From assembly GCA_903922175.1 (NCBI GenBank), contig CAIXSY010000216.1:1-37171 (forward strand): DNA of 37,171 nt. Reading direction: 5' to 3'. The notes under the pieces were generated by a model that was not told the origin of the DNA, searched no databases, and saw only the letters and a list, made by a program, of their open reading frames with translations. Position 1 is the first letter of the stretch, and the number at the start of each line of letters is the position of its first letter. The DNA is from an uncultured delta proteobacterium (GTDB lineage: Bacteria > Bdellovibrionota_C > UBA2361 > CAIXSY01). Both the position numbers and the translations under genes were made by a program. Of the stretch, positions 9,701-17,297 are shown one piece after another.

Positions 9701-9861
9701 ATTTTAAGAGTGATCACAGTGCAGGTCCTGCCAAGGTTGATTTTTATCGCCCACAAATTGAGTCCTATCGCCGGGCGCTCGCATTGCTCCTTGAAATTGA
9801 GCCAGCTATGATCAAAGCCGTGCTGGTCTTTGTGCGACTGGGAGAGGTAATTAGCTTATAG
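6718..9861 (+). CDS. AddA-like UvrD helicase-nuclease
   Basis: ATP-dependent 3'-5' DNA helicase with a C-terminal nuclease, the motor subunit of the AddAB/RecBCD-like end-resection complex. Visible superfamily-1 motifs in order: Walker A KASAGSGKT (about 14-22), motif Ia TTFTRKAAGEI (about 45-55), Walker B LLLDEFQDTSSEEW (about 357), motif III VGDIKQAIYGWRGG (about 394), motif V MTVHQSKGLEFDVVILPE (about 681) and motif VI LYVALTRAKTALYAL (about 760). The nuclease follows with GTLLHRFFEQ (about 887), GAFDRVV (about 974), EIVDFKSD (about 991; D-x-K) and QIESYRRAL (about 1013). At 1047 residues it is a little shorter than classical AddA. It overlaps the addB-like stop by four bases, and the yheU-like gene follows five bases after its stop. 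Confidence 0.92.
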   Translation: MNSAINSVIQHTLIKASAGSGKTFQLSNRFITLLALDESPDKILATTFTRKAAGEILSRVFTRLAQGASSAAAAAKLSAELNASLTQARCGELLSALVRSQHRLNICTMDSFCVKVARAFALELGFSTSWDILDEQQDRELREEALQELLYGIDPEEVSTLTRLVGNNNAGRSVYVALLARLGSLYNLFLDSPLKAWGAFQVSPDIESTQLQAILAALPEHALPMTKKGAPDLTWVKARARAVALVQGSRWEEFLDSGIAAKVISDATEFSRHPIPDEVAAVYKQLIEHAKVLLLTRANKASVALATLLAHFDQAYSALKIGRAALRFSDIKRALSKAPALHDLSSLYYRLDSRIHHLLLDEFQDTSSEEWQVMLPLAEEILAQGVDRRSFFCVGDIKQAIYGWRGGVAEIFDAVEKRFADVLEPARLDVSRRSTVEIIDTVNTVFGAIASNAALADYPAAATAWAGRFSTHAAHDTTRHGYVELRCTGLGTEADPDGGLYHELGVLVSSLISQAPTAQIGILVRRNKIAARVRYELQRPEFGVLAREEGGSPVTDSPAVGYVLSALTMSDHPGDTVARFHLATSPLGAELEFTDFADGGRAENVARYVRSRLLQDGYGAAVRWLTNLLLPYCSERDQSRLQQLCELALLFEPRATLRADDFVRFVEAARRESGGAAQVRVMTVHQSKGLEFDVVILPELDRPLVGEVRSKPVLFDRPSPLEPLRSIICTPPGPVVEYDPALQRMKQQMDNAVVSESLSVLYVALTRAKTALYALTHADQSKNPKIKATFAGVLQAACAAGASLDPGVVLYQLGESRWQAAFQKDQTSKVVPPMPLAEVRLKVLSGPRTRLLPRRSPSGMEGGGEGQVVKDLAAVLNPGSAQARSRGTLLHRFFEQVTWIDDGVPQAAQLEQLAQKECADPALITRVKTDFSEALALPAVAALLQRKRYSAWSELEVWRERSFALREGEYLLSGAFDRVVIGRNGQKVVGAEIVDFKSDHSAGPAKVDFYRPQIESYRRALALLLEIEPAMIKAVLVFVRLGEVISL

Positions 9862-9866
9862 AAACT

Positions 9867-10091
9867 ATGACCAAAGTAACTCAAGGAATCGAAGTCCCAA
9901 TGACGGCGCTGCAGCCCGAAACCCTGACGCGGGTGATAGAGGAGTTTATCTTACGCGAAGGCACCGACTACGGCATGGCCGAATATTCGTTAGACGAAAA
10001 AGTTATACACGTCCGCCGCCAGCTTGAAAAAGGCAAGGTGCGTATCGTCTATGATGAGAAGAGCGATAGCTGCACGATTGAGGTGACCTGA
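9867..10091 (+). CDS. yheU: YheU/UPF0270 family protein
   Basis: A 74-aa cytoplasmic protein of the UPF0270 (YheU) family, of unknown biochemical role. The family signature is plain: VPMTALQPETLTRVIEEFI followed by LREGTDYGMAEYSL and VIHVRRQLEKGKVRIVYDE. E. coli YheU has the same order of motifs. It begins five bases after the addA-like stop, so it is probably co-transcribed with the nuclease genes; whether it works with them is unknown. ATG 9867 gives the usual short lead before the VP motif. ATG 9900, preceded by GGAATCG, is an alternative but would cut into that motif. A stem-loop follows five bases after the stop. Confidence 0.85.
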   Translation: MTKVTQGIEVPMTALQPETLTRVIEEFILREGTDYGMAEYSLDEKVIHVRRQLEKGKVRIVYDEKSDSCTIEVT

Positions 10092-10095
10092 GTGA

Positions 10096-10124
10096 GTGAC
10101 GCGCTGCTGCGCGTCACTGCTTTG
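10096..10124 (+). terminator. Stem-loop after the addAB-yheU operon
   Basis: A perfect 9-bp stem, GTGACGCGC (10096-10104) with GCGCGTCAC (10109-10117), TGCT loop, followed by TGCTTTG. It starts five bases after the yheU stop. The T-tract is weak, so termination may be partial. Confidence 0.55.
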
Positions 10125-10178
10125 TGACCGACGAGTTACCAGCCTGTGATCATTTTGTGATCTATTACCTGCTATACT
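10123..10178 (+). promoter_or_regulatory. Phased TGTGAYC repeats and -10 box
   Basis: TGTGAYC occurs three times on the plus strand at 10123, 10145 and 10156, spaced 22 and 11 bases, one face of the helix. A good -10 hexamer TATACT (10173-10178) follows 10 bases after the last repeat, with no recognisable -35. This looks like an activator-dependent promoter for the secreted protein gene starting at 10315. The binding factor is unknown; the repeats are direct, not the palindrome of a CRP site. Confidence 0.4.
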
Positions 10179-10314
10179 CGAATTAGACAGAAAGATAGGC
10201 AGAGATAGGCAGTTTGCTTTCGAACTGAATAAAGGAGATTTTGGGGCGGATCGTCATCCACTCCCAGGTTTTCTCTCTATGTTTTTCTGCGTTTTACAAT
10301 TTGGAGGTTTGTTT

Positions 10315-10809
10315 ATGAAGTACGCCTTGCTTTTGCCTGCTTGCTTATTTGCATTAATTTCCAGCGCATTTGCGCAGACTTCCATTGGGAAACCAACTCC
10401 TCCGGATCCGCTCCTGGCGTACGACTTATCCTACGAATGTAGGTTGGTAGCCGCTGGAAACGAAATGAGAGTCTCCGGAATTACTCCATTCGTTCCAAAA
10501 ACTGCAAGCTCTGGTGGGGGTGTCTCTGTATTGGGACCTGCCGCTGTTGGTGAACTGTCCTTCTCCTCCACGCAAGTAGGGCAGGTCTCCGTATCTCGGG
10601 ATAATTCTATAACAACGCTGCGTTATTTTTCATTTGATACTGCTAAACCCGAATTCCTTTTTGATGCAAGCCTTGCCTTGCCTATCGCGCCGCCGCTGCA
10701 AAAGAGTTTTGTAATCTCTGGCGGGACATCAGATAGCCAGTCTCACGGCTACTTTGGCGACTGCCAACTTATGATTGCCAAGCGGCTCCGCAGTTCAAGG
10801 GCCAAATAA
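10315..10809 (+). CDS. Secreted hypothetical protein, 164 aa
   Basis: An exported protein of unknown function. The start at 10315 is chosen because GGAGG (10303-10307) lies seven bases upstream and gives a clean Sec signal peptide: MKY, a hydrophobic core ALLLPACLFALISS, and cleavage after AFA before QTS. The frame extends 12 codons further upstream, but those would spoil the signal. The mature part is Ser/Gly/Thr-rich and beta-like, with two cysteines (in SYECRL and GDCQLM) that could form a disulfide. It is flanked by a promoter-like region and a strong terminator, so it is probably monocistronic. No family was recognised. Confidence 0.8.
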   Translation: MKYALLLPACLFALISSAFAQTSIGKPTPPDPLLAYDLSYECRLVAAGNEMRVSGITPFVPKTASSGGGVSVLGPAAVGELSFSSTQVGQVSVSRDNSITTLRYFSFDTAKPEFLFDASLALPIAPPLQKSFVISGGTSDSQSHGYFGDCQLMIAKRLRSSRAK

Positions 10810-10840
10810 GACGGGTTCGCACTGACCGATACTTGCAGTG

Positions 10841-10866
10841 AGGCCGGGAACCTTCCCGGCCTTTCC
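10841..10866 (+). terminator. Intrinsic terminator after the first secreted protein
   Basis: A perfect 10-bp stem, AGGCCGGGAA (10841-10850) with TTCCCGGCCT (10853-10862), two-base CC loop, and TTT plus CC after it. It lies 32 bases after the stop of the secreted-protein gene. Confidence 0.75.
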
Positions 10867-10997
10867 TGCTAGAGAATACCTTTAGCGCTCAGTTGCCTGA
10901 AGCATTATCTGCCAGAGAGCGGATGTAGGATCCAGGCGAGTGTTGTTTGGGACTGAAGGGGTAAGGACAAGGCGAATTACATTTTGGAGAGCACGTT

Positions 10998-11555
10998 ATG
11001 TTCAAAAGAGTTATTGCTCCAATCCTCGCGCTTATCGTCTCTGGCAGCATGCCAGCGACAGGCAATGCGGAGAGGCTTCTTCACTTAAATATACATACGG
11101 TCGGCAGCTGTGCCGCAGCGATGCAAAGAGATGGCGGAGATTATGACGACTTTCAGGTAAAACCGATTGCCGAGGGTACCCGTTGCCGGGCGCTTCTTAA
11201 GGCCTCCATAGTTCGCCTTATCAATACTACTTCTGACTTCAGGTATGAAAAGCTCGCTCCCGTTGCCAATGCTAGGTTTGCAGTCAGGACCTATCAGTCA
11301 TTAACTTCACCAACGTACGTCAGCGGAAGGGCTCGCACCAATAAGCAGGGAGTCGCATTCATTACGTTCCGCTGGAAGGAGATTTCATGTAGTTTCACCC
11401 CTATAATTGATGCCCGCGACGAGACACGGATCGCTAAAAAGTACGGCAAAATACCAGAAGGCGATACACTTTCAGTGACGAATAACGCAATTGAATCGAG
11501 CTTCTTTCAGAATGAGACTGGTAAAACACCTTCTGCCTGCTTCAGCCCGGTATAA
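10998..11555 (+). CDS. Secreted hypothetical protein, 185 aa
   Basis: An exported protein of unknown function. The Sec signal is visible: MFKR, hydrophobic VIAPILALIVSGSMP, and cleavage likely after GNA (about residue 24). The start follows GGAG about ten bases upstream. The mature chain has four cysteines (GSCAAAM, TRCRALL, ISCSFTP, SACFSPV), suggesting two disulfides, and several basic stretches. The segment VAFITFRWKEISCSF looks like a beta-rich core. It lies between two other secreted proteins with its own leader on each side, so a shared extracytoplasmic job is possible but not shown. Confidence 0.75.
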   Translation: MFKRVIAPILALIVSGSMPATGNAERLLHLNIHTVGSCAAAMQRDGGDYDDFQVKPIAEGTRCRALLKASIVRLINTTSDFRYEKLAPVANARFAVRTYQSLTSPTYVSGRARTNKQGVAFITFRWKEISCSFTPIIDARDETRIAKKYGKIPEGDTLSVTNNAIESSFFQNETGKTPSACFSPV

Positions 11556-11716
11556 TTTAAAGTAGTGCCGTGCATCCAAGAGAATCAAAGCGAAGGCGAC
11601 CCTCTTCGAAAATGGCGAAGGGGATCGCGAATTGCCCCAAAGTTCAGCTCTCGCTTCAACTGACTTGCACTATCCGCTCCTAAGTCGTTCTATTGAGTCT
11701 AGAAAGAATTGATTTT

Positions 11717-11915
11717 CCTAGGAGTGTGTGACACAGGCCTCCCAGGCACAAAAACTATGGTGGTAAAGCGAGTGGAAATAATCGCGGAGGATGCAGAGGC
11801 AACGGAGGAAATGATAATATATTTGGGCAGTTACCTGCCTAAATATTTTCCATTCACTCCGCTGCCTCCGCGATTATCTGAGGCACGCCCTGCCACCTGT
11901 CACAGGCTCCTAGAC
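11717..11915. repeat. Long full-length hairpin repeat
   Basis: About 200 bases fold back on themselves: the outer arm CCTAGGAGTGTGTGACACAGG pairs with CCTGTCACAGGCTCCTAG. The middle arm GGAAATAATCGCGGAGG pairs with CCTCCGCGATTATC, and the central ATATTTGGGCAG-TTAC-CTGCCTAAATAT forms the tip. It fills most of the gap before the dockerin-like gene. A frame through it (11709-12032) is a by-product of the palindrome. It looks like a miniature transposable element, but no target duplication was found. Confidence 0.7.
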
Positions 11916-12018
11916 ATCATAAAAAACAACACCGCTCATAATATTATCGGCATCATATCTAGGCGCTTTACAAACAGTTGTATGTCGCACATGAGAGAAA
12001 ACCTCACAGGGGAAAGAT

Positions 12019-13704
12019 ATGGGATTGAGTAGAACTAAAACATTTATATTGAGCTTGATGCTTTGTTTAACCTTCGATCTATCCGCTCAGGAGACTCCTA
12101 TTGTAGTTAGTCATGGCGGATTACTCAGCGAATATAGAATTAACCTGCAGTCATCTTCTGTTCGACCGCTATGGAACGTACAAATTCCCCAGACTATTGG
12201 CGGAGTCTCTGTAAACGCTGGTGGAAGCACTGATGTGGCCGGTCTCTTGGATGGCCGGATAGCGGTGTTACTTGCAGGGCAGATCTCAGGCATCTCTAGC
12301 CAGCTAGCTTTCTACGAGCCGAGCACTGCACGATGGTCTTTGGCAAATACTGCGCCGATCGGTAAACTTTTGACCGCTGCTCACGGTATGCCACTCGTTG
12401 ATTTAGCCACAGCATTTGGCCCATCGAGTAGCGGCGCGTTGTACATTGCAGAAAGCTTACAACCAGGTCGGCTGGTAGCATTCGATTCCATATCACGAGG
12501 CTTCAGAGCTTTCGATAGTCAGACTTTTCCTGGTCTAGGACTCACTCCAGACCAGAGTTTTGCTCTTCTCGCATCTGACTACAGCGGCTCCCTCTTCGTC
12601 GTTAAGGGGGGAGGGTATGTTGTGGATGAGCTGCAATATGAATCTGGAGACTTTCGTCGCCGTAGTTCAACGATGATACAATCAGATTGGACCAGGGCTA
12701 TCGATCTATCTGGAATCGCCGTAAGCCGCTCTCGAGATATCTACGCCTTCGCCAATGGCTGGACCGATGCCGGACCGGCCACTAACCTCGTGCGCGTGAA
12801 AGTGGGAGGCACACAATTATTGAACGCCACATCGATTGCCGCTAGCGAGCGTCCTTTCCATGACATCGATGTGCTTTCATCTGGCGAGGTGGTGCTTGCC
12901 AACCAACGCGGAGAGCTCTGGGTATTTAGGCCGGATCTGCGCCTTGCACTCCGTTTCGAAGCTGGAAGAGCGCCCTCCTACATTAGCGAGCTTTGGAATA
13001 CACCGCCTTGTATCTCAAGAATTTCTGCTATTCTGGATTCAGGCTGGTACTCTTCCAATTCGCCTGCGCTCGATGTGCGAAACCTTGTAGCGAAGGAGAC
13101 CCCAGAAGGAGGCGTTGTGCTCTCATACGCCAACACAAATAGTCTTACCATTAATCCCCCGCAAAATTCCTCTTTACGTGTGGGGTCTTGGGATGCCAGA
13201 TTCACCACGGTACCGGGGAACCTTTACTCAATCGAAATGCCCAAACTCAACGCTGGTGGTACTCCAAGTGATTTTCAATGCGTGGCTGGCTCATCCTTTC
13301 CCTTCGCCATTGATCGCTTGGAACGCGGCTTGTATGGCCAGCTCACTCGTATAGAGGCGCGTTTTGATCCATATTGCTCCGCCTCCGGTTCTTACCAGGC
13401 GGGATTCTTGCGTACCTACGCAAACTTCTGCCGAACAAACACTGGAGTCCTTGGCGATGGCAATTGCGATGGCGTTGTCAATATTCTTGATAAGAAGCTA
13501 CTCACTAAAGCTCTCAACCTACTACAGACAAGCGGGCCGGATGCCGTAAAGTCTCTAGCTGGCAACTGTGATCTTCGACTCTTAGATACCAATGGGAATG
13601 GGGCTCTTGACCGCGGGGACGCCGCTTACTTGGATGCGCCCTCCTCGACCACTACCACTGTTAGTACTGTGCCGAGTATTATTAATTCTCCCGCAGTAGA
13701 ATAG
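12019..13704 (+). CDS. Secreted protein with C-terminal dockerin-like module
   Basis: 561 residues. A Sec signal, MGLSRTKTFILSLMLCLTF with cleavage near LSAQE, sends it out of the cytoplasm. Residues about 25-340 are beta-rich with repeating units of the kind seen in propellers (GGLLSEYRI, GSLFVVKGGG, GELWVFRPD), but I cannot name a family. Residues about 478-540 hold two EF-hand-like calcium loops as in type I dockerins: GDGNCDGVVNILDKKLLTKAL and DTNGNGALDRGDAAYL, with flanking cysteines. A Ser/Thr/Val tail ends the protein. Dockerins bind cohesins; no cohesin is seen in the window, so the module may be a generic calcium-stabilised domain. The start is preceded by GGGGAAAG. Confidence 0.8.
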   Translation: MGLSRTKTFILSLMLCLTFDLSAQETPIVVSHGGLLSEYRINLQSSSVRPLWNVQIPQTIGGVSVNAGGSTDVAGLLDGRIAVLLAGQISGISSQLAFYEPSTARWSLANTAPIGKLLTAAHGMPLVDLATAFGPSSSGALYIAESLQPGRLVAFDSISRGFRAFDSQTFPGLGLTPDQSFALLASDYSGSLFVVKGGGYVVDELQYESGDFRRRSSTMIQSDWTRAIDLSGIAVSRSRDIYAFANGWTDAGPATNLVRVKVGGTQLLNATSIAASERPFHDIDVLSSGEVVLANQRGELWVFRPDLRLALRFEAGRAPSYISELWNTPPCISRISAILDSGWYSSNSPALDVRNLVAKETPEGGVVLSYANTNSLTINPPQNSSLRVGSWDARFTTVPGNLYSIEMPKLNAGGTPSDFQCVAGSSFPFAIDRLERGLYGQLTRIEARFDPYCSASGSYQAGFLRTYANFCRTNTGVLGDGNCDGVVNILDKKLLTKALNLLQTSGPDAVKSLAGNCDLRLLDTNGNGALDRGDAAYLDAPSSTTTTVSTVPSIINSPAVE

Positions 13705-13787
13705 TTCCTGCCCGGAAATCGATATTTTGCAGCTGCGGGGAGCCTTCTCGCCGGACAGGAACACCATGGCCGCGCCTCGCGGCGCGG
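13704..13787. repeat. Two hairpins after the dockerin-like gene
   Basis: The first is GTTCCTGCCCGG (13704-13715) pairing with CCGGACAGGAAC (13751-13762), one mismatch; its arm starts in the last base of the stop codon. The second is a 7-bp GC stem, CCGCGCC (13770-13776) with GGCGCGG (13781-13787) and a TCGC loop. Neither has a T-tract on the plus strand, so termination is only possible. Confidence 0.45.
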
Positions 13788-13851
13788 AAAAGGCAGTGTT
13801 GGGTGAGTTCAATAAGCTAGGGATGGTGAATTGAATACACGAAAAATGGGT

Positions 13852-13961
13852 CTGGTACAAGGTAGCTTCAAAGCACGATGGCTTATCGGGGATTAGGGTA
13901 AAAAGTTTCCTAAGATCCTTAGGGAAAGCTACCTTGTACCAGTGTGTTTGTACCAGTGTGT
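13852..13961. repeat. Inverted and tandem repeat CTGGTACAAGGTAGCTT
   Basis: A perfect 17-base inverted repeat: CTGGTACAAGGTAGCTT (13852-13868) and AAGCTACCTTGTACCAG (13926-13942). Its right end is partly duplicated head to tail (TGTACCAGTGTGTT twice, about 13935-13962), as if an end had been copied. The rest of 13705-14333 shows no convincing gene. Confidence 0.6.
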
Positions 13962-14333
13962 TTTTTCCTGGCCCTGCAATGAGGAATCCAGACTGCGCGG
14001 TAAAGCCACCTTTGAAGCGAAATCTACCTCTCGGTAGCACCCGCAAACTCAGCCAGGAGCTCTGCGAAGCAGAGCTCCTAGCCATTGAGTCCTATTTCAA
14101 ATGATGTCATAACTGCAGCGCCTGTATGTTTGGGGGTGCTCTATAAAATCTGAAGATGTGCCTAACGATTCCGAAGTACCTACCTGTGAGCGCGCCAGGA
14201 GCTTGGCGCACGATCCAAAAACGCCGCAATCTGTTCGTTCCTGCCTGGAGGAGATATTAGATCACGGCGCTGTACAGGGAGGCGCCTCTCCCTCAAGCAT
14301 GAAGAACTCGACGGTGAGCTAATGCGCTTCTTA

Positions 14334-14514
14334 GGCCCTGTTAATTAATAAAGGTGTCAAGTTGCGCTCAGATTTAGGTCAGATTTGAATTTTCTTTAAG
14401 CGGGAAAAACCGCAGACATAGCATCACTATATCGAGGATTTTTCCCACTCAAAAAAATTCAAAGATGGCCTGAAGATGAGATGCAAATTGGCACCTTTAT
14501 TAATTAACAGGGCC
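14334..14514. mobile_element. MITE with GGCCCTGTTAATTAA ends, copy A
   Basis: This 181-base nonautonomous element starts GGCCCTGTTAATTAATAAAG and ends with its exact complement (23-base terminal inverted repeat), flanked on both sides by TTA (14331-14333, 14515-14517), a likely 3-base target duplication. The interior continues the fold: GAATTTTCTTTAAGCGGG pairs imperfectly with TTTTTCCCACTCAAAAAAATTC. A second copy is at 28526-28674. A 3-base TNA duplication is typical of the IS1031 group of IS5 elements, so that type of transposase may have moved it (inference). It ends about 50 bases before the next gene. Confidence 0.85.
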
Positions 14515-14566
14515 TTAAGATCCATCTGATTTAGAGTGAGAGAATATAAGTTTTGGTAGGAAATGT

Positions 14567-16609
14567 ATGACTTTATCCCCGGTTCTTTCAACTCCACCAG
14601 TTGAGGCGGCGAAGAGGGCACGCTCGGTGCTCGCTGACCTTTATGCGATTTCTCGTAGATTGCATGGTGAATTGATCTCCGGTTCTGTCGAGCTCCCTCT
14701 TGATAAATTGCAGCCTAAGTTCGTTGGTTACGAAGCCGTGGTCGGGATGATTGAGGCATTGGCCCATGGCCCATTGAAAGAGGATGCTGGTCTACGTGAT
14801 ATCGTTGCCGGGATGACGAGTGAGCGGAAACACCTCGTCTTCGCACTGCGCTATCCTCCGGCGGTGGATCTGGCAGAGGACGTTCCCTTGTTGAAGCAGC
14901 AGGCAGCTGCTGTACTGGCCGAGGCTCTCGATGCCTGGATGCGGTTTAAAAAAAAGTTTGACGTGGATGAGCTTAACGAGACAGCCTGGCGTGATCGTTT
15001 CTTGAAGAGTGATGTCGCCCTTCGCCTGAGTGAATTTTGCGGAACAGCAAGCGCAAGCGATCGCTACCTTGCTCTCAGGCTCTGTATGGGGGCAGGTTTT
15101 CCGGTAGCGCGTGCCACGGGTGCTGAGGATTTCTTTACGGCGCATGCCGGACTGTTAGCTGCACTCGAAGGCTCATGGATTGAGCAGAAACGTCTAAGGG
15201 GTATTTTGGAAGCGGTGATTACCTGTGTGCCCGCTTTGCGCGAGGAGAGATTTCGCTTGCATGAGGCCGAGGTGTTTCTCTATGCGTTAACGAGATTTAG
15301 TGGCGCCGTAAAAGCGGGGGAGCCCTCAAGGTGCCTTGAGAGGGAGGTGTTTGGCGCATTGCCGGATTTCTGCAGTTACGCTGGGCTTAAATTTGACCTG
15401 GCGTACGGTAAGCGTTCGGCGCAGGAATTGGGAAGGTGGCTTGATCGGTCTCGTGATCTGGCGCAGAAGGCAGGGAAAGCTGATAGCTTTAAGAACAGGC
15501 TGATATATAGGCCAGCTCAGCTCTATACTCAATTTCGAATCTTGTGGGCGAAGAAAAACTGCCATGATGACCTGGTGGTGCTGCAAAAAGCTGTAGCGAA
15601 GAGTTTAAAGGAAGCTCCGTTGCCACATCACAACGATGGCAGAGTAATGACGGAGGCGGAGTATGTAAGGCAGCAGCTTGTCGAAAGGCTTAGTCAGAAT
15701 TTTATAGAGACCCCTCCAAATTCACTACCAGAGCTTTTGGGTAACTTTGGAACCCTGCAGGCTGCCTGTGCTCTTTTTACAGCGCTGGCTGGGACTCAGC
15801 GACGCTTTGACCTACGGCGTGGTGCCCCGGGACGTGCTGTTGATAGAGAGAAAGTTGCAGTTACAGCAGCCGAAGACGTTCTCCTGGCTGCTCAAAAAAA
15901 GAGGCAAGCAGAGATGCCCGAGGGGGCAACAGGTGAATCTCTACAGCAAGAAGTTGATTCTGTCTTAGCGCGCCACCTTGCTTGTATGGTGTTGCAATTT
16001 ATTGACGTCACCAGGGAACAATTAGGCTGCCAGCTTTCCCAGGCTGAAGCAGGACTGTTAAAGGCTGTTGGCTATCTGGCGTCACTGCCGGAAGATTCGA
16101 TCCTCCAGGGCGCTGCCGCCGACACCTGTCTAAATCTTAGTCTGCATATGTTCCTGTCTCAGACGATGGGGTTTCTAAATGACAAGGCACGAGGAGAAAA
16201 TTCATCTGCGGAGCTTGCTCAGATGGGCGGTCTTGAGATGACGATAAAAATAGCTCCGGCATCAGGTTCAACAAGCCTAGCTGATTGTGTCGTTACCCAG
16301 GATCTGCAGCGTGAACTTTCAACCTGCCTACCAAGTGCGCTCGTTTCGCAGTCGGAGCAGGCGCCAGCGGGGGGAGGCATTTTGGCTGTATTGTCCGAAC
16401 CTGTAGGGCTTAAATTTGCTATTCCCTGGTCCAGCATGCCAGCCGATGTCGGCAATGTGCTCAAGGTATATAGACAGTCCCTTGAGAGCCATATCTCAGC
16501 TGGCCTCAAACGTGCGTTCGCCAATCATGGGCAGCCTGGGGTTAGCTTTGATGTGGGTGTCTTGATTGCAAAAGTAGAGCCTGCGGTGGCGGAGGCGTGT
16601 GCTGCTTGA
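14567..16609 (+). CDS. Large orphan cytoplasmic protein, 680 aa
   Basis: Not recognised. The 680 residues are predominantly helical throughout, without signal peptide, membrane segments, nucleotide-binding loops or obvious metal ligands. Recurrent patterns are Leu/Ala-rich amphipathic helices (VPLLKQQAAAVLAEALDAW, EDVLLAAQKKRQAEM). A possible hinge near residue 430 (RRFDLRRGAPGRAVDREK) separates a larger N-terminal helical part from a smaller one. The last 130 residues (from about GGLEMTIKI) look more mixed alpha/beta. The ATG follows TAGGAA by four bases, and an A/T-rich leader precedes it just after the MITE. It is convergent with the methyltransferase gene, seven bases apart, so it is probably monocistronic. 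Confidence 0.85.
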   Translation: MTLSPVLSTPPVEAAKRARSVLADLYAISRRLHGELISGSVELPLDKLQPKFVGYEAVVGMIEALAHGPLKEDAGLRDIVAGMTSERKHLVFALRYPPAVDLAEDVPLLKQQAAAVLAEALDAWMRFKKKFDVDELNETAWRDRFLKSDVALRLSEFCGTASASDRYLALRLCMGAGFPVARATGAEDFFTAHAGLLAALEGSWIEQKRLRGILEAVITCVPALREERFRLHEAEVFLYALTRFSGAVKAGEPSRCLEREVFGALPDFCSYAGLKFDLAYGKRSAQELGRWLDRSRDLAQKAGKADSFKNRLIYRPAQLYTQFRILWAKKNCHDDLVVLQKAVAKSLKEAPLPHHNDGRVMTEAEYVRQQLVERLSQNFIETPPNSLPELLGNFGTLQAACALFTALAGTQRRFDLRRGAPGRAVDREKVAVTAAEDVLLAAQKKRQAEMPEGATGESLQQEVDSVLARHLACMVLQFIDVTREQLGCQLSQAEAGLLKAVGYLASLPEDSILQGAAADTCLNLSLHMFLSQTMGFLNDKARGENSSAELAQMGGLEMTIKIAPASGSTSLADCVVTQDLQRELSTCLPSALVSQSEQAPAGGGILAVLSEPVGLKFAIPWSSMPADVGNVLKVYRQSLESHISAGLKRAFANHGQPGVSFDVGVLIAKVEPAVAEACAA

Positions 16610-16616
16610 AAGGTTA

Positions 16617-17234
16617 CTAAAAATTGATGAACAACCGTTGGTACCCATCAAAGACCATCTTCCAGCCGCGAGATTGTAGAAAGCGTGTTCCGAGGTATCC
16701 CTTGCCTTCGAAGGGTAGGGCGCAGTCATCCAAAAGCACTGCTCCGGGGGTACTCAGCTTGCCATAGGCAGCCCCAATTTCGGCCAGTTCATGTTGTTGT
16801 GAGGCAGTTGGATTGTCGACTTCAAAGTCGTAGCTGTCGAGGTAGAGCATATCAATCGGTGCATTGAAGCGCGACAGCCAGGTAACAGAGTCCTCGCAGG
16901 CATAGGTAACGTAGGGCAGAAGGTCGCCCAGCTCAGATTTTGATGTCTCGATATGCTCTGGCGTGATATCGACAGAGTAGACCTTCGCCCCCGTTAAACG
17001 TGCATATTCAGCGAAAACCTTAGTCGATTGGCCATCGGGAGCGTCTTTAACGCGAATCGTCCCGGTTTCGACGATCGTTTTGGCGCCTATGGCCTTTGCC
17101 AGCGTGAGGAATATGAGCAAGGACTCGCGCCGCAGATCTCCGGCGTAATCGGCGATATGGTTAAGAAAATCGGGCGAAAACTCCTTTATCGCTCGGACAA
17201 GCCCCACGTCTCCAGTTTCGGTGTCTAGTGTCAT
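16617..17234 (-). CDS. Class I SAM-dependent methyltransferase
   Basis: A soluble methyltransferase-fold protein of about 205 residues. The glycine-poor motif I, TIVETGTIRV, is followed by motif II, KVYSVDITPEHIE (acidic D for the SAM ribose), the CEDSVTWL segment, DMLYLDSYDF (motif IV-like) and TPGAVLLDDC with a downstream catalytic-region loop. This order resembles the Methyltransf_24/CmcI-type group, whose substrates are varied; none can be inferred here. The frame can begin at GTG 17258, but ATG 17234 is taken because family members start near TLDTE; neither has a strong ribosome site. It is convergent with the 680-aa gene and 63 bases downstream of the next minus-strand gene. Confidence 0.75.
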   Translation of the reverse strand: MTLDTETGDVGLVRAIKEFSPDFLNHIADYAGDLRRESLLIFLTLAKAIGAKTIVETGTIRVKDAPDGQSTKVFAEYARLTGAKVYSVDITPEHIETSKSELGDLLPYVTYACEDSVTWLSRFNAPIDMLYLDSYDFEVDNPTASQQHELAEIGAAYGKLSTPGAVLLDDCALPFEGKGYLGTRFLQSRGWKMVFDGYQRLFINF

Positions 17235-17297
17235 GCGCACTAGACTACACACTCTCACCCTGGACGAATAGTAACCTTTTTCTCTAGAAGTAAAGGC

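Noticed and set aside
10145-10162. CRP site
   Set aside because: The TGTGA halves are in direct, not inverted, orientation.
11709-12032. 107-aa plus-strand frame
   Set aside because: Lies almost wholly in a full-length hairpin repeat; coding potential is a by-product of the palindrome.
13582-14085. 167-aa minus-strand frame
   Set aside because: Overlaps the dockerin-like gene end in antisense and crosses two hairpins; composition is that of a shadow frame.
14158-14322. 54-codon GTG-started frame before the MITE
   Set aside because: No ribosome site, no recognisable product, and the frame opens only 50 bases earlier; could be a decayed fragment but unsupported.
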